From: Flavipsychrobacter sp.
GTDB lineage: Bacteria; Bacteroidota; Bacteroidia; Chitinophagales; Chitinophagaceae
Length of the DNA stretch: 64,000 bases
Direction of reading: 5' to 3'
Assembly: GCA_017849575.1 (NCBI GenBank)
Contig: JAFIGV010000019.1
Coordinates: 124,001 to 188,000, forward strand
Positions 1 through 8,646 of this stretch are shown here, in pieces. The position numbers and the translations under genes are program-made. The notes beneath the pieces were generated by a model. The model was not told the origin of the DNA and ran no database searches. It saw only the letters and a program-made list of their open reading frames with translations. How positions within the stretch are numbered: the stretch's first letter is position 1; each line of letters opens with the position of its first letter.

Positions 1-1
1 T

Positions 2-67
2 GAAACAACCTATAACTGGGAGAAGGAATCAGAGAAACTGCTCTCCTTTGTTCGTCGCTTTGTGTAG
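2..67 (+). CDS. C-terminal tail of a glycosyltransferase (partial, 5' end outside window)
   Basis: The first 22 codons of the window are an open frame ending at TAG (65-67). The tail reads TYNWEKESEKLLSFVRRFV, a pattern (aromatic, W, E/K-rich helix, then a short basic end) that is common at the extreme C-terminus of GT4 glycosyltransferases. It lies 40 bp upstream of the next glycosyltransferase on the same strand, which fits a continuing exopolysaccharide operon. The assignment rests on a very short tail and on context, so the family is only likely. Confidence 0.5.
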   Translation, partial: ETTYNWEKESEKLLSFVRRFV

Positions 68-107
68 CCAATGAAATCAAGTCTACCCCTTTCGCGATAA
101 TTACTTT

Positions 108-1004
108 ATGAAAATATCCATTGTAACGCCGTCCTTCAATCAGGCGCAATATCTTGAGCAGACTATAGATTCGGTGTTGTCTCAGGGTTATCCTGATCTC
201 GAATACATCATCATTGACGGCGGCAGCACAGATGGCTCTCAGGAAATAATTAAAAAGTATGCTTCACACCTGAAATATTGGGTGAGTGAAAAGGACAAGG
301 GTCAGGTCGATGCCATCAACAAAGGGCTGCTGCATTGCACGGGAGAGATTTTTAACTGGCTCAATTCTGACGACTACCTCGAACCGGGTGCCCTTGCGGC
401 TATTGCCGCCGCATTTAAAAAAGGCAACGTGGATGCAGTAGCGGGAAAAGTAAACAACTTTACCGAACATACCTCTGAAATTACTGCCAATCAAAACCTT
501 AGTGCGTCGGGCATTATGTGCTGGAAGCCGGGTGTGCAGTTTGTGCAGCCGGGTGTGTGGATGCGCTTGCAGCATTTTAAAACTTGTGGGGGCATCAATC
601 CTCAGTTCCACTATTCTTTCGATTGGGATTTGATGATCCGGTATCTGTACAGGTTCCCGAGGGTGGTCTATCTCGAACATCTTCTGGTGCACTTCCGAAT
701 ACATGGTGAATCGAAAACGGGTTCGGCACATCAACGTTTTGTACAGGAAGAAAGAGATATTATACGGCATTTGCTGAAGGATAGCAGTTATGTGGGTCTT
801 CATGAAGAAGCTGCCTACAAAACTGCCCGTACGGACTGGGTGGCATTTCTCGATCGTACGCAGGTCAGCACCCAGAGCAAATGGCGAAAGTTGTTATCAA
901 TATTGACACATCTGCACCTGCAACCCAAAGACCGTCAGGTTTCCCGTATGACCCTCGGTACAGTGAAAGCCGTATTAAGCGGTCAGAAAATTGAATTCGA
1001 ATAA
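108..1004 (+). CDS. Glycosyltransferase family 2 (GT-A fold)
   Basis: This 298-residue protein starts with a typical GT2 nucleotide-binding strand ([20 protein letters not shown]). It then has [10 protein letters not shown] (about residues 35-44) and a DXD-type metal site in WLNSDDY (about 84-90), so it should transfer a sugar from a nucleotide donor on the cytoplasmic face. The C-terminal half has the QPGVWMR and FDWDLMIRY segments often seen in GT2 enzymes that recognise the acceptor. It has no membrane segments. The ATG at 108 is the natural start. Ten bases separate it from the next gene, so they are probably cotranscribed. Donor and acceptor cannot be read from the sequence. Confidence 0.9.
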   Translation: MKISIVTPSFNQAQYLEQTIDSVLSQGYPDLEYIIIDGGSTDGSQEIIKKYASHLKYWVSEKDKGQVDAINKGLLHCTGEIFNWLNSDDYLEPGALAAIAAAFKKGNVDAVAGKVNNFTEHTSEITANQNLSASGIMCWKPGVQFVQPGVWMRLQHFKTCGGINPQFHYSFDWDLMIRYLYRFPRVVYLEHLLVHFRIHGESKTGSAHQRFVQEERDIIRHLLKDSSYVGLHEEAAYKTARTDWVAFLDRTQVSTQSKWRKLLSILTHLHLQPKDRQVSRMTLGTVKAVLSGQKIEFE

Positions 1005-1013
1005 AAACACAGC

Positions 1014-2147
1014 TTGTCACAAAAAACTTCTATCCTTTGGATCGCCCATGAGGCCAATCTCAGTGGGGCAAACCTTGCCTTACTCGAATATATCAATGCC
1101 TGCAGCAGTGCCACAGAGAGGCAGGTTCTGGTACTTCCCCACGAAGGCAATATGCGGCAACATGCAGAACGTCTTGGTGCTCTCGTGCAGGTCGTTCACT
1201 TCTACCCATGGGTTCGGCAACCCAAAGAACCCTTTCTGACAAGAAAGCTGCTCAAAATGCAGTTGCGCAATACGCTGGCTATAAAACAAATGTCAACCCT
1301 GTTGCGCCGACATAATATTTCAAGAATTTACAGCAATACGGTATCGGTAGCCATCGGGGGCTGGCTGGCCATCCTGCACAAGGTTCATCATACATGGATG
1401 ATACACGAAATGGGTGAAGAAGATTTTGGATTCAGATTAGCCCTGGGAAAGGCGGCCTATCGTTTTATTGCAAAGAGTTCCGACAAAGTTTTTTATAATT
1501 CTCATTACCTCGCAGGTAAATATACCCGATTGATACCGGCACGGAAATCGGAGGTAATGTATTATCCCATCATACTGCAGACAGAAAAACGAAAGACGAT
1601 TGAAAAAGTTTCTACGCCATTTTCACTTTTACTCATGGGGCAGGTGCTACCCTCGAAGGGTCAGCATGAGGCGATAGAAGCGTTGCACAGGTTAAAGCTG
1701 AAAGGCTATTCCGTGCGCCTTTCCATAGTAGGAAACGCGGAAAACACGGCCTATAAGAAGCAACTTGAGGACCTGATCGTAAAATATGCGCTTGAAGGCG
1801 AGGTGGACTTTGAGTCGTTTGTACTGAAGCCCAATGAAAGAATGCTGCAAGCCGACGCGCTGCTGGTCTGTTCCCGATGCGAGGCTTTCGGTCGTGTAAC
1901 GGTAGAAGCTATGAAACTGGGGCTGCCCGTGGTGGCTGCAGATACTTGCGGGTGTAAGGAACTGGTCACGGACATGCAGACGGGAGTAAGCTATCGCTAT
2001 GGCCATGCAGAATCACTGGTTAGGGCCATCGAAACCATTATGGCGAATGCCCCGCTGCGGTCTACACTCGCTGCAAATGCTATGGGGTATGCAGAAAAAG
2101 TGTGTAGTATCGAGCACGTAAAGCAGCGCCTGCTGTCGGACGACTAA
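1014..2147 (+). CDS. Glycosyltransferase family 4 (GT-B fold)
   Basis: A 377-residue retaining GT-B enzyme. The N-terminal domain opens with ILWIAHEANLSGANLALLEY, a donor/acceptor loop form of the usual GT4 GG motif. The C-terminal Rossmann domain carries CEAFGRVTVEAMKLGLPVVA (about 287-306), the conserved E-x7-E donor-binding motif. The start is TTG at 1014, ten bases after the previous stop. The protein begins just as the paralogue at 4944 does, which supports this start. The two share the unusual IHE-GEED region in the middle and look like a duplication. It probably adds one sugar of the repeat unit. Confidence 0.88.
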   Translation: MSQKTSILWIAHEANLSGANLALLEYINACSSATERQVLVLPHEGNMRQHAERLGALVQVVHFYPWVRQPKEPFLTRKLLKMQLRNTLAIKQMSTLLRRHNISRIYSNTVSVAIGGWLAILHKVHHTWMIHEMGEEDFGFRLALGKAAYRFIAKSSDKVFYNSHYLAGKYTRLIPARKSEVMYYPIILQTEKRKTIEKVSTPFSLLLMGQVLPSKGQHEAIEALHRLKLKGYSVRLSIVGNAENTAYKKQLEDLIVKYALEGEVDFESFVLKPNERMLQADALLVCSRCEAFGRVTVEAMKLGLPVVAADTCGCKELVTDMQTGVSYRYGHAESLVRAIETIMANAPLRSTLAANAMGYAEKVCSIEHVKQRLLSDD

Positions 2148-2176
2148 AGCGTGGGCGCAACAAATCGGAAGTCTCC

Positions 2177-3394
2177 TTGAAGCTCAGAAAAACATTGAAA
2201 GGTCTCTACCGCGGTGCCTTGTCCCTGGCGGCGAGGGGCTCGGGCTGGCCCGTGCTTTCCCGACATTATTTGCTGCTAAAGGATGCGGGCGAGCATTCGG
2301 ATGGCATTTACTTCGAAAATATTTTTCCGGTAGTCCACTTTCAACGGTCTGCGCCTAACACTTTAGATGCTCCGCTTCACTGGAAGTTTCAGGATGGAGC
2401 ACATGGGCTAATGGATAGATCAGAGCCCGTTTCCGCCCGGCTTATGAAACAGGTGTATGTTGCCGGGCCGGCTGGCACCATCATAGACCACAGAAAACGC
2501 CTTGTGTACGATGCCTCGCTTGAAATAGGGCTGAATCCGCAAACACATTCTGCCTTTAATCGCGTTTTTTGGCAGCAACCTAAGGTGATGCATGGCGTTG
2601 GGCTAAACCTGAGTGCCAGTCAGGCGCACGACAACTACTTTCATTGGATGACAGATGCTTTACCCAAACTGGGCATCCTAACAGCTATCGGCAAAAAAAT
2701 AGCTGATTTTGACTATTTTATTGTTAACAGCAGACGACTACCTTTCCAGCGTAAAACTTTGGCACTTTTGGAAATACCTGAGGAAAAGACGATAGCATTG
2801 GATGAGCATCCGTTTTTGCTCTGCAAGCAACTATGGGTGACCACCGCCACCTGCCTGTCCGGCAATGTCTCACCGTGGATTATCGAATTCCTGAGAGCCA
2901 GATTTTTGCCAGACTGTACACCCTCAGCAGGGTCGTCTAAAATTTTTATTGGAAGAGAGCATGTGCGCAGGCGCAGGCTTACGAATAGTGCAGAACTGGG
3001 AGCGGCACTTGAAACGGTAGGGTATGAGCCTTTGTATCCTGAGCATCTTGATTTTTGCGCACAGGTACAGGCTTTTGCCCATGCACATTCAATCATAGCG
3101 GCGCACGGTGCAGCACTGACGAATCTCGTTTTTTGCCAGCCCGGCACTTACGTTCTTGAACTTTTTCCGAATACCTACATCAACCAGGGTTTTTGGACCA
3201 TAGCCTCCATAGTCGGCCTTCGTTATGCCTACTACATCGGCGAGGGACAAGAACTCCCCGATAATCCCTACTTGCTTGAAAACTCCGATTTTTCAGTTAA
3301 CCGACAACAAATCCTGGAGTATCATGCAACCATTACACCCCCAATCAACACCACTCCTTTCGACGCTCGTCAACGCGTTGGCAAGGAGAGTTAA
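2177..3394 (+). CDS. Glycosyltransferase family 61 protein
   Basis: This 405-residue protein matches the GT61 (DUF563) family. It has the NYFHWMTDALPKL block near residues 153-165 and a late HGAALTN block (about 308-315) followed by a VLELFP strand, the family's two strongest signatures. Bacterial members are found in capsule and exopolysaccharide loci, where they act as cytoplasmic glycosyltransferases. The start codon is TTG at 2177 with no ATG nearby. Its last 71 bases overlap the start of the FkbM gene in another frame, which implies coupled translation. Sugar specificity is unknown. Confidence 0.85.
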   Translation: MKLRKTLKGLYRGALSLAARGSGWPVLSRHYLLLKDAGEHSDGIYFENIFPVVHFQRSAPNTLDAPLHWKFQDGAHGLMDRSEPVSARLMKQVYVAGPAGTIIDHRKRLVYDASLEIGLNPQTHSAFNRVFWQQPKVMHGVGLNLSASQAHDNYFHWMTDALPKLGILTAIGKKIADFDYFIVNSRRLPFQRKTLALLEIPEEKTIALDEHPFLLCKQLWVTTATCLSGNVSPWIIEFLRARFLPDCTPSAGSSKIFIGREHVRRRRLTNSAELGAALETVGYEPLYPEHLDFCAQVQAFAHAHSIIAAHGAALTNLVFCQPGTYVLELFPNTYINQGFWTIASIVGLRYAYYIGEGQELPDNPYLLENSDFSVNRQQILEYHATITPPINTTPFDARQRVGKES

Positions 3395-4046
3395 CCCCGA
3401 CAATGCCTTCAAAAAGTGCTCATATGCACAGATGGCAGAAGACCTTATGCTCGCACAATACCTCGATGGCCCTACAGGCTTTTATGTAGATATTGGCGCC
3501 TTCCATCCGGTACAATTTTCAAACACATGGTTTTTCTATAAACGAGGATGGAGGGGAATAAACGTGGATGCGTCGTTGGCGGCAGTTAACGCCCTTGCCC
3601 AAAAAAGGCCACGAGACATCAATCTCCAACGTCTGATTGGCCGGGATCAGCAGGACGTTACCTTCTATGAGTTTGAACAAAGAGAGCTCAATACTTGTCT
3701 GGCGTCGGAATTGCCCTCGATAAAAAAATATCATGGGCAGGTACCCCTACGAAAGACAAGGATGACGACAGTATCTCTCGCACGACTACTTGACGAACAC
3801 CTGCCGGCGGGCACTGTCATTGACTTTATGAATATAGATACAGAGGGCGCAGACGAAATGGTCCTGAGAAGCAATAACTGGGAAAAATACCGGCCCAGGT
3901 TTCTGGTAGTTGAACGCCACCTCAGTTTTGAAGATTTTTACAGGTCTGAGTTATACGGTTATCTTCGAGGGCTGCAATACCAACTATGTGCTTTTTGCAA
4001 ACACGCCTTTATCTGGCAGCTCCGGCAACCCTCTGAAGGTCTATGA
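3324..4046 (+). CDS. FkbM family SAM-dependent methyltransferase
   Basis: The methyltransferase fold is visible from FYVDIGAFHP (SAM-binding motif I, about residue 52) to DFMNIDTEGADE (about 166), the hallmark late motif of FkbM (Methyltransf_21) proteins. These enzymes O-methylate sugars or polyketides, and here the likely target is a hydroxyl of the polysaccharide. I chose ATG 3324 (240 aa), preceded by CTGGAGT. A longer frame reaches back to 3225 but its extra residues look like noise. The gene begins inside the 3' end of the GT61 gene. A second, clearly different FkbM gene is at 11074. Confidence 0.85.
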   Translation: MQPLHPQSTPLLSTLVNALARRVNPDNAFKKCSYAQMAEDLMLAQYLDGPTGFYVDIGAFHPVQFSNTWFFYKRGWRGINVDASLAAVNALAQKRPRDINLQRLIGRDQQDVTFYEFEQRELNTCLASELPSIKKYHGQVPLRKTRMTTVSLARLLDEHLPAGTVIDFMNIDTEGADEMVLRSNNWEKYRPRFLVVERHLSFEDFYRSELYGYLRGLQYQLCAFCKHAFIWQLRQPSEGL

Positions 4047-4122
4047 TTAAAATCAGCACATTTTATTATTTATTGCTGCAAAGTGTTTCTATTTTGTTTC
4101 CGATTAAACCGGTTTGTTTTTT

Positions 4123-4944
4123 ATGAACTTCCTAAACATTACTGACCAGCAGCTTGTTGAGCTGGGTCGTAATAAACATCAGACGTACATAAACGCTGAT
4201 CCTTTTCCCAGCGGCTATTTCGACAATATTTTTAATCCTGCAATGCTGGATCAGATTCTTGAAGAATTTCCGGATTTGCAACACCACCCGGAGTATGCTT
4301 ATCACGATCAAAACCAGGTAAAACTGGCAGCCAACAGCGAAGATCGGTTTGGACCTGTAACCAAAAGTTTCATGCACTATCTGAACTCTGCCCCGTTTCT
4401 CGATTTTCTGTCGGCACTCACCGGTATCGAAAATCTTATACCTGACCCTTATTTCTACGGTGGTGGTTATCATCAGATTCTTCCCGGTGGATTTTTGAAG
4501 GTTCATGCGGATTTCAACAAGCACAGGACCAATGGCCTCGACCGGAGGATCAATGTTCTGGTTTACCTCAACAAAGATTGGGAGGAGTCTTATGGCGGGC
4601 ATTTTCAGCTTTGGGACCGGGATATGAAAGAATGCAAGGCGAAGTTTTTGCCGATATTCAACCGCATGGCCATGTTCTCAACATCCGACTTTTCGTTTCA
4701 TGGTCACCCCGACCCACTTACTTGTCCCCCGGGCAGAAGCAGAAAGTCCTTAGCCGTTTACTACTATAGCAATGGCCGTCCGGCAGCCGACACCAATCCC
4801 GGTCATGAAGCAACTGATACCCTATTTAAGTATCGGCCCGAAGGAGATGAAGAAGCAAAAAAGCAATCTTCGTTGGACAAACTGATTTATGGTGTCACAC
4901 CGCCGTTCCTGTACTTCGGGTTGAAGAAGCTCTTCAAGAGTTAA
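4123..4944 (+). CDS. 2-oxoglutarate/Fe(II)-dependent oxygenase
   Basis: A 273-residue double-stranded beta-helix dioxygenase of the prolyl-4-hydroxylase type. The iron ligands are visible as HAD (about residues 127-129, in LKVHADFN) and a distal His in FHGHPDPL (about 192-196). The Arg in GRSRKSLAVYYY is the expected 2-oxoglutarate contact. The family hydroxylates proteins, lipids or sugars using O2 and 2-oxoglutarate. The ATG at 4123 is preferred over an in-frame TTG three codons earlier. Its stop overlaps the ATG of the next glycosyltransferase by one base (TAATG), so it is firmly inside the operon. The substrate is unknown; a sugar or lipid-linked glycan is my inference. Confidence 0.85.
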   Translation: MNFLNITDQQLVELGRNKHQTYINADPFPSGYFDNIFNPAMLDQILEEFPDLQHHPEYAYHDQNQVKLAANSEDRFGPVTKSFMHYLNSAPFLDFLSALTGIENLIPDPYFYGGGYHQILPGGFLKVHADFNKHRTNGLDRRINVLVYLNKDWEESYGGHFQLWDRDMKECKAKFLPIFNRMAMFSTSDFSFHGHPDPLTCPPGRSRKSLAVYYYSNGRPAADTNPGHEATDTLFKYRPEGDEEAKKQSSLDKLIYGVTPPFLYFGLKKLFKS

Positions 4945-6080
4945 TGAAGCATATCCTTTGGCTATCACATGAAACCGATCTTGGCGGGGCAAATAAATGT
5001 CTGCTCGAGTATCTGCAGGTATTGCACGGTCACGGATACAGGATAACGTTGCTTGTTCCCGGCAAAGGGGCTTTTTCCGAAGCAGCCGCAGAATTTGTAG
5101 AAGACATCCATGAAGTTTACGGTTATCAGTGGATTCGGGATACGCGCCTTCCTGCTCGGCCTCTGATTTTGCTCAAGAGAATGTGGCGCAACGTTGGCGC
5201 TGTACTACGTTTACTTCGTATTGTCCGCAGGGTGAAGCCAGACTACGTTGCTACCAATACCGTTACCATGCCTACGGCTGCCGTCGCGGCGAAAATCGGT
5301 TTCAGAAAGCACGTTTGGTTTATTCACGAATTCGGCGAGGAAGATCACGGATACCGCATCTTTTGTGGCTTTAGCCGGGGCGCCCGATTGATTAACTGGC
5401 TTTCAGAGAAAGTGGTATTTAATTCCGAGGCTATCGGTAAAAAATACGAGGCTTTTGTACCAAGGCAAAAGAGGTTCCTTGCCCATAACCCTGTGCTTAT
5501 TGAAGAAGAAACCTACCTCGCCCCACTGCACCGGCAAGCTTCCACAACGGAGGTGCTTCATGCAGTAATTCTGGGCCAGATTGCTCCTTCGAAAAATCAA
5601 ATGGAGGCCCTGCAGGCCATTGAACAACTTAAGCAGAAAGGTCACCAAATAAGACTTACCCTTGCCGGTCATGTTGTGGATGAAGCTTACAGCACTCAGT
5701 TAAAACAATACGTGCAGGATGCTTCCCTGCAGGATCAGGTGATCTTCGCGGGTTATCTGGATAATCCCTTTCTGTTATTGCAGCGTGCAGATCTCTACAT
5801 TATGTGTTCGCGAAACGAAGCCTTCGGTCGTGTATCTGTCGAAGCCTTAAAAATGGGCGTGCCTGTGATAGCAGCCGATAGTGGTGGAAGTCCGGAGATT
5901 GTGGAAGAGGGTAGGAACGGATATTTATACCCCGCGGGCAATTCCGAAGCGCTTGCTGCCACACTGGAGCGTTTTATTTCCAACCGTCACCAGTTTTCTA
6001 CAGCGCAGATCGCTGAAGCTGCGCGAAAAAAATATAACGAAATACATACCCTCGAACAACTGCGCCTTATATTTGCCTGA
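4944..6080 (+). CDS. Glycosyltransferase family 4 (paralogue of the 1014 gene)
   Basis: A 378-residue GT-B enzyme that opens with ILWLSHETDLGGANKCLLEY and has the donor-binding block SRNEAFGRVSVEALKMG (about 288-304), followed by AADSGGSPEIV. It resembles the protein encoded at 1014-2147 over its whole length, including the middle IHEFGEED segment, so the two arose by duplication within the locus. The ATG at 4944 overlaps the preceding TAA by one base. It most likely transfers a sugar similar to that used by its paralogue, perhaps onto a different acceptor. Confidence 0.9.
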   Translation: MKHILWLSHETDLGGANKCLLEYLQVLHGHGYRITLLVPGKGAFSEAAAEFVEDIHEVYGYQWIRDTRLPARPLILLKRMWRNVGAVLRLLRIVRRVKPDYVATNTVTMPTAAVAAKIGFRKHVWFIHEFGEEDHGYRIFCGFSRGARLINWLSEKVVFNSEAIGKKYEAFVPRQKRFLAHNPVLIEEETYLAPLHRQASTTEVLHAVILGQIAPSKNQMEALQAIEQLKQKGHQIRLTLAGHVVDEAYSTQLKQYVQDASLQDQVIFAGYLDNPFLLLQRADLYIMCSRNEAFGRVSVEALKMGVPVIAADSGGSPEIVEEGRNGYLYPAGNSEALAATLERFISNRHQFSTAQIAEAARKKYNEIHTLEQLRLIFA

Positions 6081-6087
6081 TCGTCCT

Positions 6088-7119
6088 ATGTCCGAGCCGC
6101 TTGTTTCTATCATCATTCCCTGTTTTAATGCCGGTGCTTATATCCGGGAGACCATCCTGAGTATTACCCAGCAGACTTATCAGAATCTGGAGATCATAGT
6201 CATTGACGACGGCAGTACGGACAACTCCATGGAAGAAATTTCAGCAATTGACGATAAGCGCATCCGGGTCTGGCATCAGGTCAATAGCGGACAATGCGCT
6301 GCGCTTAATACAGGCATTCAGCTTTCCAAAGGAGACTACATCAAATTTTTTGATGCCGACGATTTGATGTGTCAGGAGCACATTGAGTTGCAGGTGTTGA
6401 AAATCAATGGACGAAAAAATGTGATCGCCTCGTCGGAGTGGTATCGTTTTTTTAACAACGATCTTTCCACTGCAGTATATGCCTCGGAAAGCGTCTGGCA
6501 GGATCTGAAGCCGCTGGAATGGCTGAAAAGATCGCTGAGCCAGCAGTACGACATGATGGCCGCCTGGCTATGGCTCATACCGCGCGAGTTGCTCGATAAG
6601 GCAGGGCACTGGGATGAACGCCTTTCTCTGAATAATGATTTTGAGTTTAGCGTTCGTTTACTTTTACACGCCGAAGAAGTGGCTTTTACCCGGGGTGCCA
6701 AAGTGTATTACCGCTCCGGGCGAAATACGGCACTTTCCTGGAGCAATTCGAAGCACGCCTACGAGGCGGCGATACTTTCTACGGAGCTGGCTTGTGGCTA
6801 TCTGCTGGCCGCGGAAGACTCGCCCGAGATGCAGGCGCTTTGCGCCGACCGCTATCAGGAATGGTGCTTTCGAATCTATCCGAGATTTCCGGATATTGTT
6901 AAGTTTTTGGAAGAAAAAGTGGAAAGCCACGGAGGGAGCCGGCGACAGATGGAAGGCGGCAAGCTATTTCAGAAAATGGAATCTCTGTTAGGATGGAAGG
7001 CGGCAAAACGAGTAAAATTCTTTTTCTACAAAATCGGATATTTGCGGCTTTTTGAATCTTTCATCAGAACCTTCAAAGGCTCGGCCTATCATCAGGAACT
7101 GGTAACCCAGGGACAATAG
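6088..7119 (+). CDS. Glycosyltransferase family 2
   Basis: A 343-residue GT2 enzyme starting MSEPLVSIIIPCFNAGAYI, with VIDDGSTDNS (about 37-46) and the metal site FFDADDLM (about 86-93). The catalytic-base region is seen in LNNDFEFSVRLLL. An in-frame extension back to 5881 lies wholly inside the upstream GT4 gene and carries no family sequence, so ATG 6088, eight bases after that gene's stop, is taken as the start. The last 80 residues are basic and helix-rich and may associate with the membrane. Donor sugar unknown. Confidence 0.9.
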   Translation: MSEPLVSIIIPCFNAGAYIRETILSITQQTYQNLEIIVIDDGSTDNSMEEISAIDDKRIRVWHQVNSGQCAALNTGIQLSKGDYIKFFDADDLMCQEHIELQVLKINGRKNVIASSEWYRFFNNDLSTAVYASESVWQDLKPLEWLKRSLSQQYDMMAAWLWLIPRELLDKAGHWDERLSLNNDFEFSVRLLLHAEEVAFTRGAKVYYRSGRNTALSWSNSKHAYEAAILSTELACGYLLAAEDSPEMQALCADRYQEWCFRIYPRFPDIVKFLEEKVESHGGSRRQMEGGKLFQKMESLLGWKAAKRVKFFFYKIGYLRLFESFIRTFKGSAYHQELVTQGQ

Positions 7120-7124
7120 TCATT

Positions 7125-8081
7125 ATGCCATTATTTACCGTAGCAACAATCACATACAATCAGGAAAAATGGGTGCGACAAGCCATAGAAAGTGTGCTTG
7201 CTTCCTCTTTTACCGATTTTGAATACATCATTGCAGATGACGGTTCTACTGACGGCACCTGGGAGATTATTCAAAGCTATCAGGATCCTCGTATTCGCAG
7301 TTGGCAAAACCAACCAAACAAAGGCGAGTATGCCAACCGAAACGATGTATTGCAAAAGGCCGGCGGAACCTATATCCTTTATGTGGATGGGGATGACATT
7401 TTATATCATCATACCCTTGAGGAATATGCTCGTTTTGCAAAGGCATTTCCCGAGGCCAATGGTATCTGGTGCGTGTACTATCACCTTTTCAACTTTGTGG
7501 TTTTTCCCATAGTGCTGGGGCCGCAGCAGTTGACCCGGCTCAACTTTCTCAGCCGCACGCCCGTTTCTACCGTAGGACTTACCGAAACCGTTTTTAAGGT
7601 AAGTGCGCTCCGTTCCATTGGTGGTTTCGACAGTCGCTATCTGCTCGCCGACACTCATGCAAAACGTAAGCTAAGTTGCTTGTATTCCATGTTGTTAGTT
7701 CCCAGTGGAAGATCGTTTTGGAGACAGTCGTCGCAGCAAGCCTCGCAACGAGCCAAAGGTGGGATGCAGAATTTTGTGGACACTATAGAAATGGATGAAG
7801 AAATACTGTATGGAGATAGTTGTCCGCTGGAAGGTGAAGAACTCAGGCGAGCGCGTTTCAACTTTCGTAACCGAAGGGTGAAACTCGTAGTATTCAATAC
7901 CCTGCGACAAGGTAAGTTGAAAGACTTTTTCCGGTTGATGAAAAAGTTGCGTGTGCCCTACGCCGACCTTTTGTTGCTACGTAAAAGCGGCTATTACGAC
8001 TATATGCTGGATGCAACCCCCGCAGACCCCATTTGTAATCACTATAATTTCCAGAAAGAAGGTGTTCCGGCTAATCTTTAA
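7125..8081 (+). CDS. Glycosyltransferase family 2
   Basis: A 318-residue GT2 protein with VATITYNQEKWVRQAIESV at the N-terminus, IADDGSTDGTWEI (about 36-48) and the metal-binding YVDGDDILY (about 85-93). The C-terminal third is charged and not clearly alike to any other gene here. Six bases separate it from the preceding GT2 gene. Its 3' end overlaps the start proposed for the acetyltransferase by 20 bases, as expected in a tightly packed operon. Confidence 0.9.
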   Translation: MPLFTVATITYNQEKWVRQAIESVLASSFTDFEYIIADDGSTDGTWEIIQSYQDPRIRSWQNQPNKGEYANRNDVLQKAGGTYILYVDGDDILYHHTLEEYARFAKAFPEANGIWCVYYHLFNFVVFPIVLGPQQLTRLNFLSRTPVSTVGLTETVFKVSALRSIGGFDSRYLLADTHAKRKLSCLYSMLLVPSGRSFWRQSSQQASQRAKGGMQNFVDTIEMDEEILYGDSCPLEGEELRRARFNFRNRRVKLVVFNTLRQGKLKDFFRLMKKLRVPYADLLLLRKSGYYDYMLDATPADPICNHYNFQKEGVPANL

Positions 8082-8640
8082 AATAGATTACAGACTTCGT
8101 CGGAAGGCTCATAAATTCCGCTGCCGGTTCATTCGGTTCAGGCTTCAGCAGTTGTATGCCGGTCGGGTAAGTATTGCCTCCGATTGCATTTTCGGAAAGG
8201 ACTTTGAGGTAGCGATGGATATTTTCGATTCAACGCTTAGGATCGGCAGTGAAGTGCAGTTCCGGAATCATTGCGTTATCCGTTCGGGGGAACATGCACA
8301 GGTAAGCATAGGCCACCGTGTATTCTTTAACGACTCCTGTTCGATTAACAGCCTTATAGGAATTGAAATAGGCGATGATGTCTCCTTTGGAGAAAATGTG
8401 CGTTTATATGACAGTAACCATGCTTACCAGGATAAGTCGCGCCCCATCCCGAGCCAGGGCTACACCTATGGGAAAATAAGGATCGGTAATAATTGCTGGA
8501 TCGGTTCTAATGTATGCATTCTAAAAGGAGTAACGATAGGAAATAATGTGATTATCGGTGCCGGGAGTATTGTTCATCAATCCATCCCCGACAACACCAT
8601 TGTTTACGTGAAGCAGGAACTTGTTTCGAAAAATTACTGA
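8062..8640 (+). CDS. Hexapeptide-repeat O-acetyltransferase (left-handed beta-helix)
   Basis: Imperfect hexapeptide repeats run through the protein (IGSEVQFRNH, IGHRVFFND, IGDDVSFGENV, IRIGNNCWIGSNV, IGNNVIIGAGSIV). The segment YDSNHAYQDKSRPI carries the catalytic His found in maltose/galactoside-type acetyltransferases. It probably O-acetylates the exopolysaccharide precursor with acetyl-CoA in the cytoplasm. No ATG begins the conserved part. GTG 8062 gives 192 aa and a basic N-terminal helix typical of the family. An upstream ATG at 7951 would lie wholly inside the GT2 gene and is rejected. Confidence 0.85.
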   Translation: MFRLIFKIDYRLRRKAHKFRCRFIRFRLQQLYAGRVSIASDCIFGKDFEVAMDIFDSTLRIGSEVQFRNHCVIRSGEHAQVSIGHRVFFNDSCSINSLIGIEIGDDVSFGENVRLYDSNHAYQDKSRPIPSQGYTYGKIRIGNNCWIGSNVCILKGVTIGNNVIIGAGSIVHQSIPDNTIVYVKQELVSKNY

Positions 8641-8646
8641 CCCACT

